From Proteles cristata cristata (Eukaryota > Chordata > Mammalia > Carnivora > Hyaenidae): 64,000 nucleotides of DNA. The DNA is taken from the NCBI GenBank assembly GCA_017311185.1, contig JAESUZ010004520.1, positions 682,001 through 746,000 on the forward strand, in the 5' to 3' direction. Position 1 is the stretch's first letter; each line of letters starts with the position of its first letter. The notes under the pieces are model-generated. The model was not told where the DNA came from. It saw only the letters and a program-made list of their open reading frames with translations, and did no database searches. The position numbers and the translations under genes are program-made. Positions 21,480-33,711 of the stretch are shown piece by piece.

Positions 21480-24400
21480 TTTCTGGTGTCTGAAACAGTG
21501 GTTCTAGAAAAGTAAACAAACAGCACAGGACCTCCTGTTTTATTTTTAAAGAGGGTTACAGAGATGTAATAAGAGTGAAGTTCCTTAGAATGGCTACTCT
21601 AAACACAGTAACATGTCCAATTCTGAGGTAGGCAAAACTCTTTTTCAGATGAAAGGAAAACATGCTCGAGTCTTGGGTTCTGAGATTGAAAGTTCTGCAC
21701 TGCAGGTCTCACTTTCTGTTTACACAGCAGTTATATAACCCCAAATAGAGGAAGGTGAGTGAACATCCTCATAATAAGGGTCATTCCACACACTTAAGAG
21801 ATCCCTGCACTGCATAATTATGTTATTGATAGTTGATTTTCAAGTCAGAAAATAACATGAATATTATCAAAAAATAGCTGTGATTAAAATGATGTTGATA
21901 TAAACCTGAAAGAATGTTTAGCTTGTAGGTACTCCTTTTTTCTATTTGTCAAAGAGAGAGTGAAAAAAAATCTGAGTTATTAGCTCAGTGTAATTTCAAG
22001 CCAATTATGCATCCACAACATTTCAAGTGATGAATTGAATAACCATCCACATTCTCATAATACTCCTGACAGCAAAAATCCACCAAAAGAAAACCAACAA
22101 ATTAGATAAGAAATTCTTGTAATATTGACAATAGAAAATTATAAAGCGACAAAATAAATAGTTAATAGGATGCAGTCAATGACATATGCTTACTCACCGT
22201 ACTTATTAACATGGACAAGGTATCCTTACTTTCAAGAGCAATGAAAATATCAAGAAGTTCTTGGTAGTTTAGGCCGTAAAGTACCCTTATTTTGGAGTAA
22301 GCAGTTAGGGAAAAAGAAATTCTAAGATAGTTAGATAATTTTCATGTCTACTTGACTTGTCTTATAATACAGGTGGGCATAGTAAGGACTCTCTTAAATA
22401 AAAAACAGAAATATTTACAAGATCTGTATATTTATTACCAGTTCTTAGATGACCTTTCTACTGTCTTACTTTGTTATCCTTGAGTTAGGTTACATTTTAA
22501 CAAATGCTACAAACCGAAAATGCCTGGAAATTGAGCAAGAGTGGGTGGGTGGTGGCCAGTTTGGGGGTTATTAATTTTTCGTCTTATTTGTGGTTGTGCT
22601 GAATACATAATTCTCTTGCTTTTACTGTTTTCTGCTTACCATCCCAGTCGGATCTCCCATTAATAGACTGGCAAACACCTTTTAGTGCATATTAAAGGTG
22701 CATTGATGTCAGCCTTGTTCTTGTTCATCTGCTAACATACTTTTTGTCTTTTTAAATATAAATTGTAAAATAATTTTTGAGAAAAAAAGAAGACCGTGAA
22801 AGGACCAAAGGGAATTATTATGCACATTGCCCTTTGTATACTTGTGTAAGTGATTAACATGGAGTATTTCTTTTCATGTCAAAAGTGTACAGTAATAGAT
22901 TCTTATTTCCTTTACTCTTCACATGTCATTAATTTAATTCTGGATCAACAGGTAAGGAACAGAAGATGGCTGGTTAGGCAAATTTCTGTAAATCCTGAAA
23001 CACTTTCTTATATCCATGTTTCAAAGGAATACTTGTACACCTGCTTATTTTCCCTTTTCCAGGCAAAAACAGGCAAATATTTCCTCTCCATTTACCTTCA
23101 CATTTAGAACAGATGTAAATGTTTAAAATAATGAAGATGACTTGTAAAAATGGTGGGTTACTATATTTTGGCAAGGTAGGCATGTCATGGTAGCAGTGAT
23201 GTGTGTGAAGGCTTATTGAGTAAATTCTTGTTTTCCCTGTGAACCCGGGGAGAGTATGAAAAAAAAAAATAAAAGAAATTCTCAAATGTCTCCTAGTGTG
23301 TCAGGACATTAACCCTTTGATCTTCATGTTAAATTCTATAAGCCACCAATTAATGAGAAATTATAGTGTTTCCTAGGATGGCACTAGCACTATGTTTTTG
23401 TAATAGACTTATCTCATGAGACACAAATTTTCAGTATCTCTTAAGATAATAGAACATAATATTAGTTGTCAGGATTATTGTTAATAATATTTGTTAATAA
23501 CTCATTTGTTATTCAATATCCATATATAACAGGAATTAAAATAAAAATGTTGGAAAGAGCTCTGGAAGTCTGTATATTAGTTTCCACAGTGCAGTACCAG
23601 ACTAAGGTGAGAATGTAAAAGTCAGTGTTCTAGAACTTGTTTCTTGAAAAAAACAAAATATGCAGAAAACTTGACTCAAACTTCTTATCCACATGGAGGC
23701 CATATGAGTGTGGGAAAGTGATAATTAGGATTTTTGAAAGGTACAGTCTGCCTGGATCTGACTTAAAATCTGTGAGAGGAACTTCAACCTGATTTTGGTC
23801 CCTTTTACTTAGTGACCTAGTATTTTATGCTTTCTTTGGACAATTTAAAGTCAGAAGACAGAGTGGCTCAATGCTGATGGGCCAGCTTGAGCACATGACT
23901 GAACTGAGGATGGGACTAGACACTGGATCTTGTTAGGCCAAACACTGCTTGAGTATTTCTCAGGGAATATGTGAGAACCAGAGATGAGTTAGAAACTGCT
24001 TGTTTGTGTGGAGTCACTGTATGTTCTTCCTAAGGTGTTTGGCTGGAAAGCAATTAGTCATCAACTGATAGAGGCTAGAGGAGAGGAAATAGCAAATTAG
24101 CAAGTGACCAGATAGCAGAAATGTATCCACTCCAACAAATTGTGACATCACTGACAGGAAGCTCCAGCTTTGGATGCTTGCCAAGCCTATACATGATGCT
24201 ACGAGCAAAGTCAGTGCCTTGGCTTCAGTCTATGTGGAACGATCCTTCCCCACCACCTTTCTTTGCCCTTTAGTCCTGAGAGCGAGGGACAAGATGGGTG
24301 CAAAAGAAAGAAGCCAACCATACCGCCTTCCCTTCACAAGTTACCCATGCATAGCTGGCTCAAGCAAGGAAAAATTTAACATGAAATCCAGTTCAAAATA

Positions 24401-24487
24401 TTGATTAATATCGGACTTGATGTTCTAATATCAGAATCAGTATATTATTTTGTGAATGAAAATGATAGATGATTCATGATGTAAAAA
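21480..24487. other. Unassigned DNA, few repeats
   Basis: About 3 kb without a recognised gene or interspersed repeat. A short A-run lies near 23,260. The frame at 22,974-23,285 on the minus strand (103 codons) has no recognisable motif. Conserved non-coding elements could be present, but a single sequence cannot show them. Confidence 0.4.
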
Positions 24488-24651
24488 CAGCAGTTACTAA
24501 CCATAACTGCACCTTGGAAGTTTTTAAAATCCATATACATGTAGGCTCTTGACCCAAAAATTCTGATTTATTTCAATGATGGGCCTGTGAAGCAGTGTTT
24601 TTAAGAGCTCCCTGTGTGATTTTACTTTACAGTGAGTGTTTCAAACCACTG
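24488..24651 (+). mobile_element. MER5A-like hAT relic
   Basis: CAGCAGTTACTAACC at the start and GTTTCAAACCACTG at the end are near-inverted ends. The interior has TGGAAGTTTTTAAAATCC and ATTCTGATTTATTTCAATG, in the MER5A order. Confidence 0.65.
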
Positions 24652-24671
24652 ATTTAAAGAAATAGCAAGAT

Positions 24672-24798
24672 GAGAATGCCAGAATGGCTAAGTCAGTTGA
24701 GCATCTGACTTCAGCTTGAGTCATGATCTCACAGTCTGTGGGTTCAAGCCCCTTATTGCGTTCTGTGCTGACAGCTCAGAGCCTGGATGCTGCTTTGG

Positions 24799-24835
<37 letters not shown>

Positions 24836-25085
24836 AATAAATATTTTTTTAAATGTTTTTTTATTTATTTCTAGGAGAGAGAGAGAGCGCGTGAGCAGGG
24901 GAGGGTCAAGGAGAGAGGGGGTCACAGACTCTGAAACAGGCTCCAGACTCTGAGCTGGCAGTCAGCACAGAGCCCGACGCGGGGCTTGAACCCACCAACC
25001 ACGAGATCATGACCTAAGCGAAAGTCAGACGCTCAACAGACCAAGCCACCCAGGCGCCCCTCAAAAATAAATATTTTTAAAAAAG
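24672..25085 (+). mobile_element. CAN-SINE, forward, split by a nested SINE
   Basis: The head (GAGAATGCCAGAATGGCTAA) and core (GCTGACAGCTCAGAGCCTGG), a pure TC microsatellite at about 24,799-24,832, and tail AAAAATAAATA. The outer target duplication is AAAGAAATAGCAAGAT (24,656-24,671) and AAAGAAACAGCAAGAT (25,086-25,101). A second SINE lies inside its tail. Confidence 0.92.
24849..25060 (-). mobile_element. Feline CAN-SINE (young subgroup), nested in a SINE tail
   Basis: Inverted complete copy ending CCCAGGCGCCCC, with an 18-bp perfect target duplication TCAAAAATAAATATTTTT (24,831-24,848 and 25,061-25,078) formed from the tail of the outer SINE. It has the young marks TTTCTAGGAGAG, GGCAGTCAGCACAG and AGCGAAAGTC. 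Confidence 0.95.
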
Positions 25086-25101
25086 AAAGAAACAGCAAGA
25101 T

Positions 25102-26690
25102 CATTGGGCCTGTTAGTATTTCCATCCAGAAAAACAGAAGGAATGGACCCCTCTAAACAAATTTAGGATTATGATGTGAGATTAAAATGAGGTGCTTTGT
25201 GAATGTATCACAAATTATGTTCTCTCAAGTTATTGTCACACATTTATTAATCCATTTGATTCCCATACCAACACCACGACGAAGCATTTAATACCTCCAC
25301 TGATGGCACACTGATAGGAAATCTAAGTACAAAGACTGGGTCTGTCTTCTTTTTACCCCAGCATTGCTGCATCTCAGTATAAAAGAAATAGTGTTTCAGG
25401 GAAAGAAAATTGAGAATAGGTTTAAAAAAAAAAGATGTGAAGATTAAACTTCTGCTCTTTGCCTTCTTACCCAGCAGTGTGGCTTCCTTTATATAACCTC
25501 ATCTGTTAGAATGCCCCAGGCCAGAGTCTCTTTCATGTCTACCAGTTTTCAGCATCCTAATTCTACCCTGCCTTCTATCTAACATAACTCTCTTCTTAAC
25601 ATGTGACTTGGGTCAAGGAAATACCTCTGGTAACATAGCACCCTTATCTTCTGAGAAAGCTGGATCAAAGAACTTCAAGGAGTTCAGGCTAACAGCTTGC
25701 ACCCACATTTACTATGACAACTTTAAATATGAATGTAATTTCTATCCGTTTAAATGAATAGCAAAGAGCTGCAGCTGGAGTTTACAGACTGACTTTCTCC
25801 CTTTCTCAAATTGTCATTTACTTAAATGACATTATCTTTTTCTCAAATGTCTTAGGAGAATAATTGTCATTAAATAAAAAGTAAACTAAAGATTACCCTA
25901 TTAGGTGCATAAAAGGGCAGGTGTTATTCGGGATATGTTTACTGTAGATTACATACAACAACTGACTCATTTGAAAGGATAAGAAAATACCATGACACTT
26001 TTGGAATGTCCCCTAATTTGAATTCTTATAAATAAGCTTTTCTTTTTTCAAGTATTATTCCACAATAGAATAAAGACCATATGGATCATTTGTGTTGGTA
26101 TTGAAACCTGTGTGTCCCTTACATACAAACAGTACTTCAGGCTTTCACATATATTCCTGTATCATAGACAGTTCTCCATAAATATTTTCACATTTCTGCA
26201 CAGTCTAATATTTCTGAGCGAAGAACACTGAAAAACAAGGTTAAAGAATGATGGAATAGCAGCCATTCCTTAAGAGTTAGAGATAGGTATCGTGCCAAGA
26301 AACTTAGAGACGTGAGAGACTTTTCTCCCCTAGATCTACTTGCTCACATTCTAAAATAGAGATCTTACTCTCTCCTAGCAGGAAGAGATTTGTTCATATT
26401 CCAGAAAAAAAGTCTCACTTGTTACCCCTTCCCAGAAGGAAGAAGGAGTAAGATGTGTCAGCTACCAATATATGCTCTTGGTTTTATCATTTCAGCCAGC
26501 GTTCCTTGGCGATGATGTGAGCCTGCTGCACACTCATGTGGGCAGTTATCTGGCCCATATCATGTGGCCCTTTGTGAACTGGAGTGTAGGAACTGCTCTT
26601 AAAGTGCTTTGTGAGTACTAATCAGCATATGTTCTGATCCAGTCATGTCATATTTCCTGACAAGGCAGGGAAATCCATAATATCTGTGCA
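25102..26690. other. Mostly unassigned DNA
   Basis: No gene was recognised. A weak MIR-like segment may lie at about 25,240-25,350. The rest is AT-rich without clear repeats. Confidence 0.35.
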
Positions 26691-26714
26691 CACACACACA
26701 TAAAATATGTGTGC

Positions 26715-26749
<35 letters not shown>
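26691..26749. repeat. CA tract followed by TG tract
   Basis: A short CA run (26,685-26,700) is followed after about 15 bases by a TG run (26,716-26,749). The two tracts are complementary and could pair as a hairpin. Confidence 0.9.
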
Positions 26750-26754
<5 letters not shown>

Positions 26755-27665
26755 TCCCACCCACCACTTTTGAAACATCCACCTCCCAGATCTTCTTTCA
26801 ACTTTTATTCCTGGGAAATCCCATTCTTCATTAAATCTGTGAGAGTTTCCTTTTGAGTGAAGTGGCTGAGAATACCAAGGTAGCTGTCCTCAATTGATCT
26901 TGTAGAACTTTGTGAATATGTCCTCAAGTACTTATCACTCTGTATTATAATATTGGGATTCAGAATAAGTCTTTTCTTTTAGAATTAGAGTCTTGAAAAG
27001 TAACTACCATATTCTATTCATTCTTGAAATTTGCTAACTCCCCAAAAATAATTGATTAAGGAACAATGAATAAATGCTAAGTCAGAAGCCCTAGTACTCA
27101 TCAGGGTCACAAAAGATCATAATCTCTTCCACCTCTACATCACTAATCAATTTTTACGGGGATGAAATTTTTAAATACCCTGAGTATGTTAGTAAGTAAA
27201 TTCACTGTTAGCATAGGAAGGTAGAGGCAATATGTATTACTCATGATGACAGATCTGTGAGTTGGTTAGTTGATTTCAGGGTGAAGATATTAAATTGGTT
27301 AATTGTTGAAGAGGTACAGATTCTCCTCAGCTGACCTAATAGACCTTGTTTTCACTTAAAACCACCTTCTGAGCTCATTATCTAAGCTCTATAAACTGGA
27401 CACTGATCCACTATATATATTAGTAGTGACTGATTTTTCTTAGTAAACTGTAATTAAATCATGCCTTGATGAATCAGGGGCACACAACATGACTATTCTC
27501 TCAATGACAGTGGCTTCTTAATATTTTACCAAAGTTTAAACAGGAAAAATAAAAGGTAATGTCCCACTTTCTGAAAAAATAGATTCTTTCAGTTACCTGC
27601 TCTTGATGTATAAAGCTTGTGTAGTTTTTAAATAGTTGTTTTTTCATAGAACCATTACATTTTTA
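26750..27665. other. Unassigned AT-rich DNA
   Basis: No gene or repeat was recognised. Confidence 0.4.
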
Positions 27666-27677
27666 GACAAGAAGTTA

Positions 27678-27898
27678 ATTCTTTTTTTTTTTCTTTTTTT
27701 CTAGGAGAGAGACAGAGAGAGAGAGACAGCGTGAGCAGGGGAGGGTCAGAGAGAGAGGGAGTCACAGACTGAAACAGGCTCCAGGCTCTGAGCTGGCAGT
27801 CAGCACAGAGCCCGACGCGGGGTTCGAACCCACGAACCGTGAGATCATGACCCAAGCGAAAGTCGGACGCTTAACCGACTAAGCCACCCAGGCGCCCC
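27678..27898 (-). mobile_element. Feline CAN-SINE (young subgroup), inverted
   Basis: One of the best-preserved copies, ending CCCAGGCGCCCC. The target duplication GACAAGAAGTTA is perfect at 27,666-27,677 and 27,899-27,910. It carries all subgroup marks. The intact head and flanks suggest a recent insertion. Confidence 0.96.
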
Positions 27899-27910
27899 GA
27901 CAAGAAGTTA

Positions 27911-28372
27911 TTTCTTAAGTTTCACTCACTTTCCATTTTTTATGACCTGATTTTCACTTGAACATTGAGATATGGGTTAATTTCATTAACTTAGAAGGAC
28001 ACAAACAATCCTAGATGAAATTAAGATGAGTGATAAAAGCAACAGATCTTGTGACCATTCTTTAATCCCATGAAAGAAGAATAAGAGGAAAAATAGAAGA
28101 GAAAATATAAAATAGATCTTCTTACCAGGCAATAAATGGATACATGATAACATTTTAAAAAATGTACGATTGCTTTAAAATCTTCAAAATTTATTTTCAG
28201 AATGATATTGGCCATAATATATAAACAATGCCATAAATAGCTACTCAAAATATATGGTGCCCTGGCTTCAATCCTCTATATTTTCAGAAAAAAACCGTAA
28301 TAATCCTCACTGTTTTCTGTGTAGGGGAAAAATGATTCAAATACACTTACCCATTAAAACTGTGGAAAAGGA
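27911..28372. other. Unassigned AT-rich DNA
   Basis: No gene or repeat was recognised. Confidence 0.4.
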
Positions 28373-28568
28373 GGGGTGCCTGGGTGGCTCAATCACTTGA
28401 GCATCAGAATCTTGATTTCAGCTCAGGTCATGATCTCACATTTTGTGGGTTCAAGCCCAGTGTGCTCTCAGCACAGAGCCTGCTTGGGAGACTCTTTCTC
28501 TCCCTTCTCTCTGCCTTTTCCCTGTTCATGTTCTATCTCTCTTTCTCAAAATAAACATTTAAACAAAT
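28373..28568 (+). mobile_element. Older CAN-SINE, forward
   Basis: GGGGTGCCTGGGTGGCTCAA head, CAGGTCATGATCTCACA core, CT body and AAATAAACATT tail. The middle is shortened (GTGTGCTCTCAGCACAGAGCC). A weak flank repeat GTGGAAA occurs on both sides. Confidence 0.9.
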
Positions 28569-29680
28569 GAGAAATAAGTGGAAATAAAGAGATTAACGAT
28601 GATGGATTCCTCCTCGTACCTTCTGACGTTGCTCCCTTGCAGACCTCCATGTGCAGTTCAATTTACATCATATTTACTAGTCCCCACATTCAGTTGACAG
28701 ATTCTGAATCTGACCCTATGACATGATTGCTTCTTTTAAAAAGTAACACCAAGTATCCTCATTCACCTTTAAATAAATAATGTATTTTCTATTTTCTATG
28801 AGTAGCCCATCACTTTTTATTCCAATTTAGCCCTTTAGTTTAAGTATGAAAGCAACTGATGTCCAGCTGTATTAACAGGGTCAATTTACTTTGTGACACT
28901 CTTTTCCCTAAAATCACACTGATTTTTTCAGAATAAACGTGTGTATAAAGGGAATGTAAAATATTGATATGTGTGTGTGTATAAACTTGCACGTAAGTGT
29001 GTTTACATACACCTATCTATATATAAAATGATAAAAATTAGTACTTCCTTATCTCATTCCAAAAGATGGTACAATACATCTCTCTGGCTCTTAGAAAGTT
29101 TGCATTACACCATTTTATTTGTACAAAAGACCTACATTATTACTCTTTTTCTGAGCAAAAAAACATAAATGAGGATTTTGCTTCTATGAAAAGAGGAGAA
29201 AACAAAATAACATTCAGCATTTGTTTTGCACTGAGCTATTATGGAGACAGTGCACACCTCTAAGCAGTGAGAGTAACCCAACTAAGCTCCTTCCCCAGGA
29301 ACTAGACTCAGCATGTTAGCATCAAGCTGCCACAGCTTTGAACTCTATCTATGAGCATCCATGCTTTATCACAATTTATTTTGTGCATTCATTAGCAAGA
29401 TGTGTCCTAAGGTAGCAGGAAAGCCTAAGAGAGGTGACTTTTTGGGTCTGGGAGCACACACAAATTTTTCCATATGAGTGCATGGTAATTGTTTATTCGC
29501 TTTAAGCCATTGCCACTTACCAAAGTCTTCATAGGAACACTAGACTTTCAAGTAGCGGGGGAAATCTGTGTTCTAAATGATTGTGGAGGAAGAAGTGATA
29601 GAAGTGGGGAAAAAAGGAAAAAAAGTCTGAATTCACTAGAGTCACTTTGATTAAATGTTTTTAGGTTTTCACTCTGCATT
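28569..29680. other. Unassigned DNA
   Basis: A short TG run lies near 28,970. Two overlapping 65-codon frames at 28,971-29,263 lack any motif and are treated as chance. Confidence 0.4.
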
Positions 29681-29689
29681 AAAAATGAT

Positions 29690-29910
29690 GGGGCGCCTGG
29701 GTGGCTTAGTCGGTTAAGCGTCCGACTTTCGCTTAGGTCATGATCTCGCGGTTCGTGGGTTCGAGCCCCGCGTCGGGCTCTGTGCTGACTGCCAGCTCAG
29801 AGCCTGGAGCCTATTTCAGTCTGTGACTCCCTCTCTCTCTGACCCTCCCCTGCTCACGCTGTCTCTCTCTCTCTCCTAGAAATAAATAAAACATTAAAAA
29901 AATTTAAAAA
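29690..29910 (+). mobile_element. Feline CAN-SINE (young subgroup), forward
   Basis: Very well preserved: GGGGCGCCTGGGTGGCTTAG head, GACTTTCGCTTAGGTCATG, GGTTCGAGCCCCGCGTCGGG, GCTGACTGCCAGCTCAGAGC, CT body and TCCTAGAAATAAATAAA tail. The short flank AAAAATGA is present on both sides (29,681-29,688 and 29,911-29,918), but the A-rich context makes this weak. Confidence 0.95.
29702..29767 (+). promoter_or_regulatory. RNA polymerase III A and B boxes in the SINE head
   Basis: TGGCTTAGTCGG (29,702-29,713) fits an A box and GGTTCGAGCC (29,758-29,767) fits a B box, spaced as in tRNA genes. This copy keeps both well, so it is the best candidate in the window (with the copy at 42,259) for residual transcription. 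Activity depends on flanks and chromatin and is not shown by sequence. Confidence 0.65.
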
Positions 29911-29918
29911 AAAAATGA

Positions 29919-31334
29919 AACAGGTGAGGTCAACCAATGACACGTAACAGAACATCACTGCTTTAAAGCATCACTCACTTTGAACCTTCATTTTCATGTT
30001 ATAATTTTTCTTCCTTTTCATTGTGAGCTCTTAGAGAAAATGACTTCTAATATATGCAGCACTTTGGCTATTATAGAGATGCCTGCTATTATACATTATA
30101 GGTCCAGCTATTCTGCATTTTATCTTCCATGGCTTTGCTTTAATGATAGACCATTGTGAAGAAGTGAGCACGTGTCTGTATGTTTCAAGGGAATATATTG
30201 GGATTGTTCAAAGCTACTGTGTATGGCAGGTAGGCTTGTAATAGATGAGTGATGTTTCTCACTGCAATTTGGAAAGACTCCATGGCGGATAAAGAGCTTA
30301 GACAGACTTTTCTGTCATGCAGCAATAGACAGGTTTTACCTTTGTCCTGTTATCCAGCTGCCCAGAGAATAGATAACAGTGGTCAGATAGCCCTTTTATC
30401 CATATTGAAGCAATAGTGGCCTATGCATTTGCTATTCCTAGCACACAGAATGCCCTTTTATTTGCCTAATTCTCCATCTTCCTCTGTAGGTTTATCAAAA
30501 GAATTGCTCCTTATAATATACACACATTACCATTCTACTCCAGTCTATTCTCCAGGCAGTTATAAATGCATACAAAGAATCCTGTTACTGCATGATCTAC
30601 ACAACAAACTAGAAAAGACCTTTAAATTATCTGTAATTGTCTTTTCAGGATATTCAGTTCTCTAAAGCCTGGCAATTCGAATTTGGAGATTCTTTTCATC
30701 CCGTTATCTGTTTTGTTCTCTGACACCATTTTTTTCCTGCCCTTCAAGAAATAGTATTTATTTTAAAATGCAGTATGTCAAATGAGTTATTTCTGGACTT
30801 TAAATGATATGTCCCTTGTGTATTTAAATCTTAATTTAGTATTTGATTTGCCTGAACATTCAAGGTTCATTAGCATGGCAGTTTAACTTTATATAAAGGA
30901 AAGTTAAGTACCCTTCCACCTCTTCTCTCTTTTTAATTAAATAATAACATTTTTAGAACTGAAAGTTGCATAAGACTGTCAGTCTGAGTTGCTGGGAGTG
31001 TGAGAGTGCCACAGAGAGAAAAAAGCTGTTGATGAGGAAGGGATGATTGATTTGAAAAGGGAGAAATAATGGGATTAATTTAACTTTTTAAATATTGACA
31101 TGAGGTGTTTGCCACACGGAGGTGAAAATTTTGTGGACAATGAGAGGTTAGGGGGCTCTGATTTCTGTGTCAAAACTGGAGATGTTTAACAATCATTCAG
31201 ATTTATGTGTAATGATTAAAGTGTGAAGTAACTCAGTTGCCTGAAAAAGACAGGTGTAGGAAATGAAATGGGGAATGTTTGCAAATAAGAGACTGCAAAG
31301 GAATATAAGCCAGAGAAAGAAAGAAGAGACATAA
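29919..31334. other. Unassigned AT-rich DNA
   Basis: No gene or repeat was recognised. The 80-codon frame at 30,423-30,665 shows no domain-like sequence. Confidence 0.4.
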
Positions 31335-31520
31335 CTCCTGTGTGTCAGGGATCAGACCTGTGTTGGGTGTTTTGTCTCCATTATTGAACCTAATTATCTC
31401 AATAATTCCATGTAATAAATAATTTTACAGATTTTACAGATCAAAAATTTTGCCTTATTGAATTAGGTAATATGATCAAGCCCTAATCATTACTAGATGT
31501 AAAATGAGGAGACATAGTAA
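31335..31520 (+). mobile_element. MIR fragment
   Basis: The order GTGTCAGGGATCAGACCTGT, CCTAATTATCTCAATAATTC, ATTTTACAGATTTTACAGAT and a trailing GAATTAGGTAATATGATCAA follows the MIR core. It is strongly diverged, as expected of this old tRNA-derived SINE. Confidence 0.55.
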
Positions 31521-32042
31521 GGGAAAGAAGACTGGAGAGAGTATTGTGCCAGGAAGGAAAGCATTAGGAGTTTAAGGAAGACTTAGGGGATCAATTCATA
31601 GTATTGAATATCAAATATCGAGATTTAAATCTCAGTAAGAATTGGTGAGAATTCTTAAATTGGAAGTATAAAATTAAGGTGGATTTTTTCATTTGTTTTG
31701 ACATTTATTGTCTAGGATCCAGAGGTCTCATGAAAATTTTCAAACCTGTTTCTTTGGTTTCACCTAAATTTATCATCCTCCCCAAATAGTTTCTTTTTTT
31801 AATTTGTATGGCCTAGAATTTGAGAATTCTGTATAGGACCCTAAAGGATAAGCAGCAAGTTTACAGTATTCAGTTTGCTGAAGAAGAGTCTTCACCACTA
31901 ATTATGAGCCATATGATTTTAGGGTGCTCAAAGGAGGCTGAACCAGAAGACAAATATGATAGTTATTTGGACTATCATATTTTGGATATCATAAAAGGAC
32001 ACTTTTAGACTTTGCAATCTTAGAAAAGGTATTATATAGCCT
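31521..32042. other. Unassigned DNA before the LTR
   Basis: No gene or repeat was recognised. Confidence 0.4.
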
Positions 32043-32942
32043 TGTGCCGGGAGCCACACAGGCCTCTGTGGATGGCAGTCACAGCAAGGAAATGGCAGTG
32101 TTTGCAGCTCCTGCCATGAGAAACGAAAACTGGTATCTCCTTCTGCTACTACTGGCTCATGTTGGAAATGAGGCTGCTGGTACTGACCAGGCCTCACAAT
32201 ATCCCAGATCAGACCAATATTTCAAACACAGATACCTCATGAGGAAAAGCATATTCCTGCCTTTACAAAAGAGATTTTCGGTGAAAGCTCTGTGAATGTC
32301 TGTCAAAAGCCTCTTCGTATGGACCTTGCATATGAAAGACCATGGAGTCTGGCCCTGAGACTAAGAGCCTAATTTAGAGTTAAGGGCAAATAACCACCCA
32401 CACCCATTTGTTTCTGCTTAGAGCATTTTCTGGCCTTGTATATGGTGATTGCTCCCTATGAAGGAACCTATTGAGGAACTTCTTTTGTGATTATGAGAGC
32501 AGAGGTGTTCCCTGAAAGACATGTTTTTCTTGATACTTCCACCTTAAATAAACAAGCTGTTGACCCCTGCCCACAGAGAAGTAACTTCACCCTTTTTATG
32601 CTGAAAACTTTGGTATGCTAAAGACGCCTTCCTTCCCCAAAGGATAGGGCATCTAAATCCCCTGCCTCAATCACTATTGTAAACATTATGCATGAGTCTT
32701 CCATACATCTTTGTTCTGGGAAATTCTTGCATATCAAAGAAGTTTGTTATCAGAAACCATTGTCTAAGGCAAATGCCACTTCTGTGCCATCCCCCAAACA
32801 CTTAATGATAAAGTTGAGCCCCAGTCAGAGCAGAGATGCCTGCCTGGTGATCAGAAAGAATCTCCGGGGCTCTCTCACTCTCTCTCGCAGACACCGTCCA
32901 TCCTTCAGAGACCCCTGGACATGCTGGAGCCGGCCTCTGGCA
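32043..32942 (+). repeat. Probable solo LTR of a class II-like endogenous retrovirus
   Basis: The unit starts TGTGCCGGGAGCCACA and ends near CCTCTGGCA. It contains AATAAA at about 32,547, a CATGAGTCTTCC-type segment and a U5-like end (CCGGGGCTCTCTCACTCTC). The bases AGCCT occur just before the start and at the end (32,038-32,042 and 32,942-32,946), a possible short target duplication. No gag, pol or env sequence adjoins it, which fits a solo LTR left by LTR-LTR recombination. The 138-codon frame crossing its end is not gene-like. Class assignment is an inference. Confidence 0.5.
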
Positions 32943-33129
32943 GCCTTGGAACTTGAATTACTTAGTTCTGTGTTCTGGCATGGGAAATGGTCAATAAAAC
33001 AACAGAAACATTATCAAGTATCAAAACATTGCTGTATTTATCAAATCATCCCTAATGCAACCAAGGTATCCCCCATATATTGGCTTTGGGTCTTGTTACT
33101 ATAACTCTCCAACCCCCGCCAAAAACCTC

Positions 33130-33711
33130 TGAGTGTCCAGCAAAATATTTTATCAGTCACTATACCTCATTGTTGCAATCCTCTACCTACCAGGCTGGCC
33201 CTCGTTTAGTCTCTCTCTCCAACATTATTTGTCTCAATTCCTGATGATTTGCACACACAGACTGCCTGCTTATCAATGTCTTGACCCTTTCTCCTACAGT
33301 ATCTTTATCTTCCATCTCTTTAGCCATGTTCATACCCTTGTCTTGTCATTTACCAATAATGTGATCCCTCCATAACCTCAAATTCATTCCTCTCTCAAAT
33401 CACCACAGATATTAGCATCTCTCTCTCATACTCCATTTCCAAGGATCATTTAATCCACAAGCTTAATCAATTCAGTGGTTCTATATCACCTTTTTCAGAG
33501 CCCCCCACAGCTTTGATCTTCCCTCTCCTTTATTTCTTAGCTTAACTCTCAGGATCAATGCAAATACTCTTTACACATCTCTAACTCTGTCCCACTTACC
33601 CAAAGAAAGTAAAACCCTACTTCATCTACTAGATGTCTGTATTCATTCAGTTAAATAAGACTAGAGAAAGTACCTAGCCACACTGACTGGTTCTGAATTA
33701 AATTCATGAGC
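33130..33711. other. Pyrimidine-rich DNA, possible LINE continuation
   Basis: CT-rich sequence with an 80-codon frame at 33,133-33,375. It could be the diverged upstream part of the L2-like LINE, but I cannot show this. Confidence 0.3.

Noticed and set aside
29690..29775. tRNA gene
   Set aside because: The A and B boxes belong to the tRNA-derived SINE head; no cloverleaf with an anticodon arm is kept.
32688..33104. 138-codon open frame on the + strand
   Set aside because: It crosses the end of the probable LTR, has no domain or signal, and its composition follows the repeat; treated as chance.
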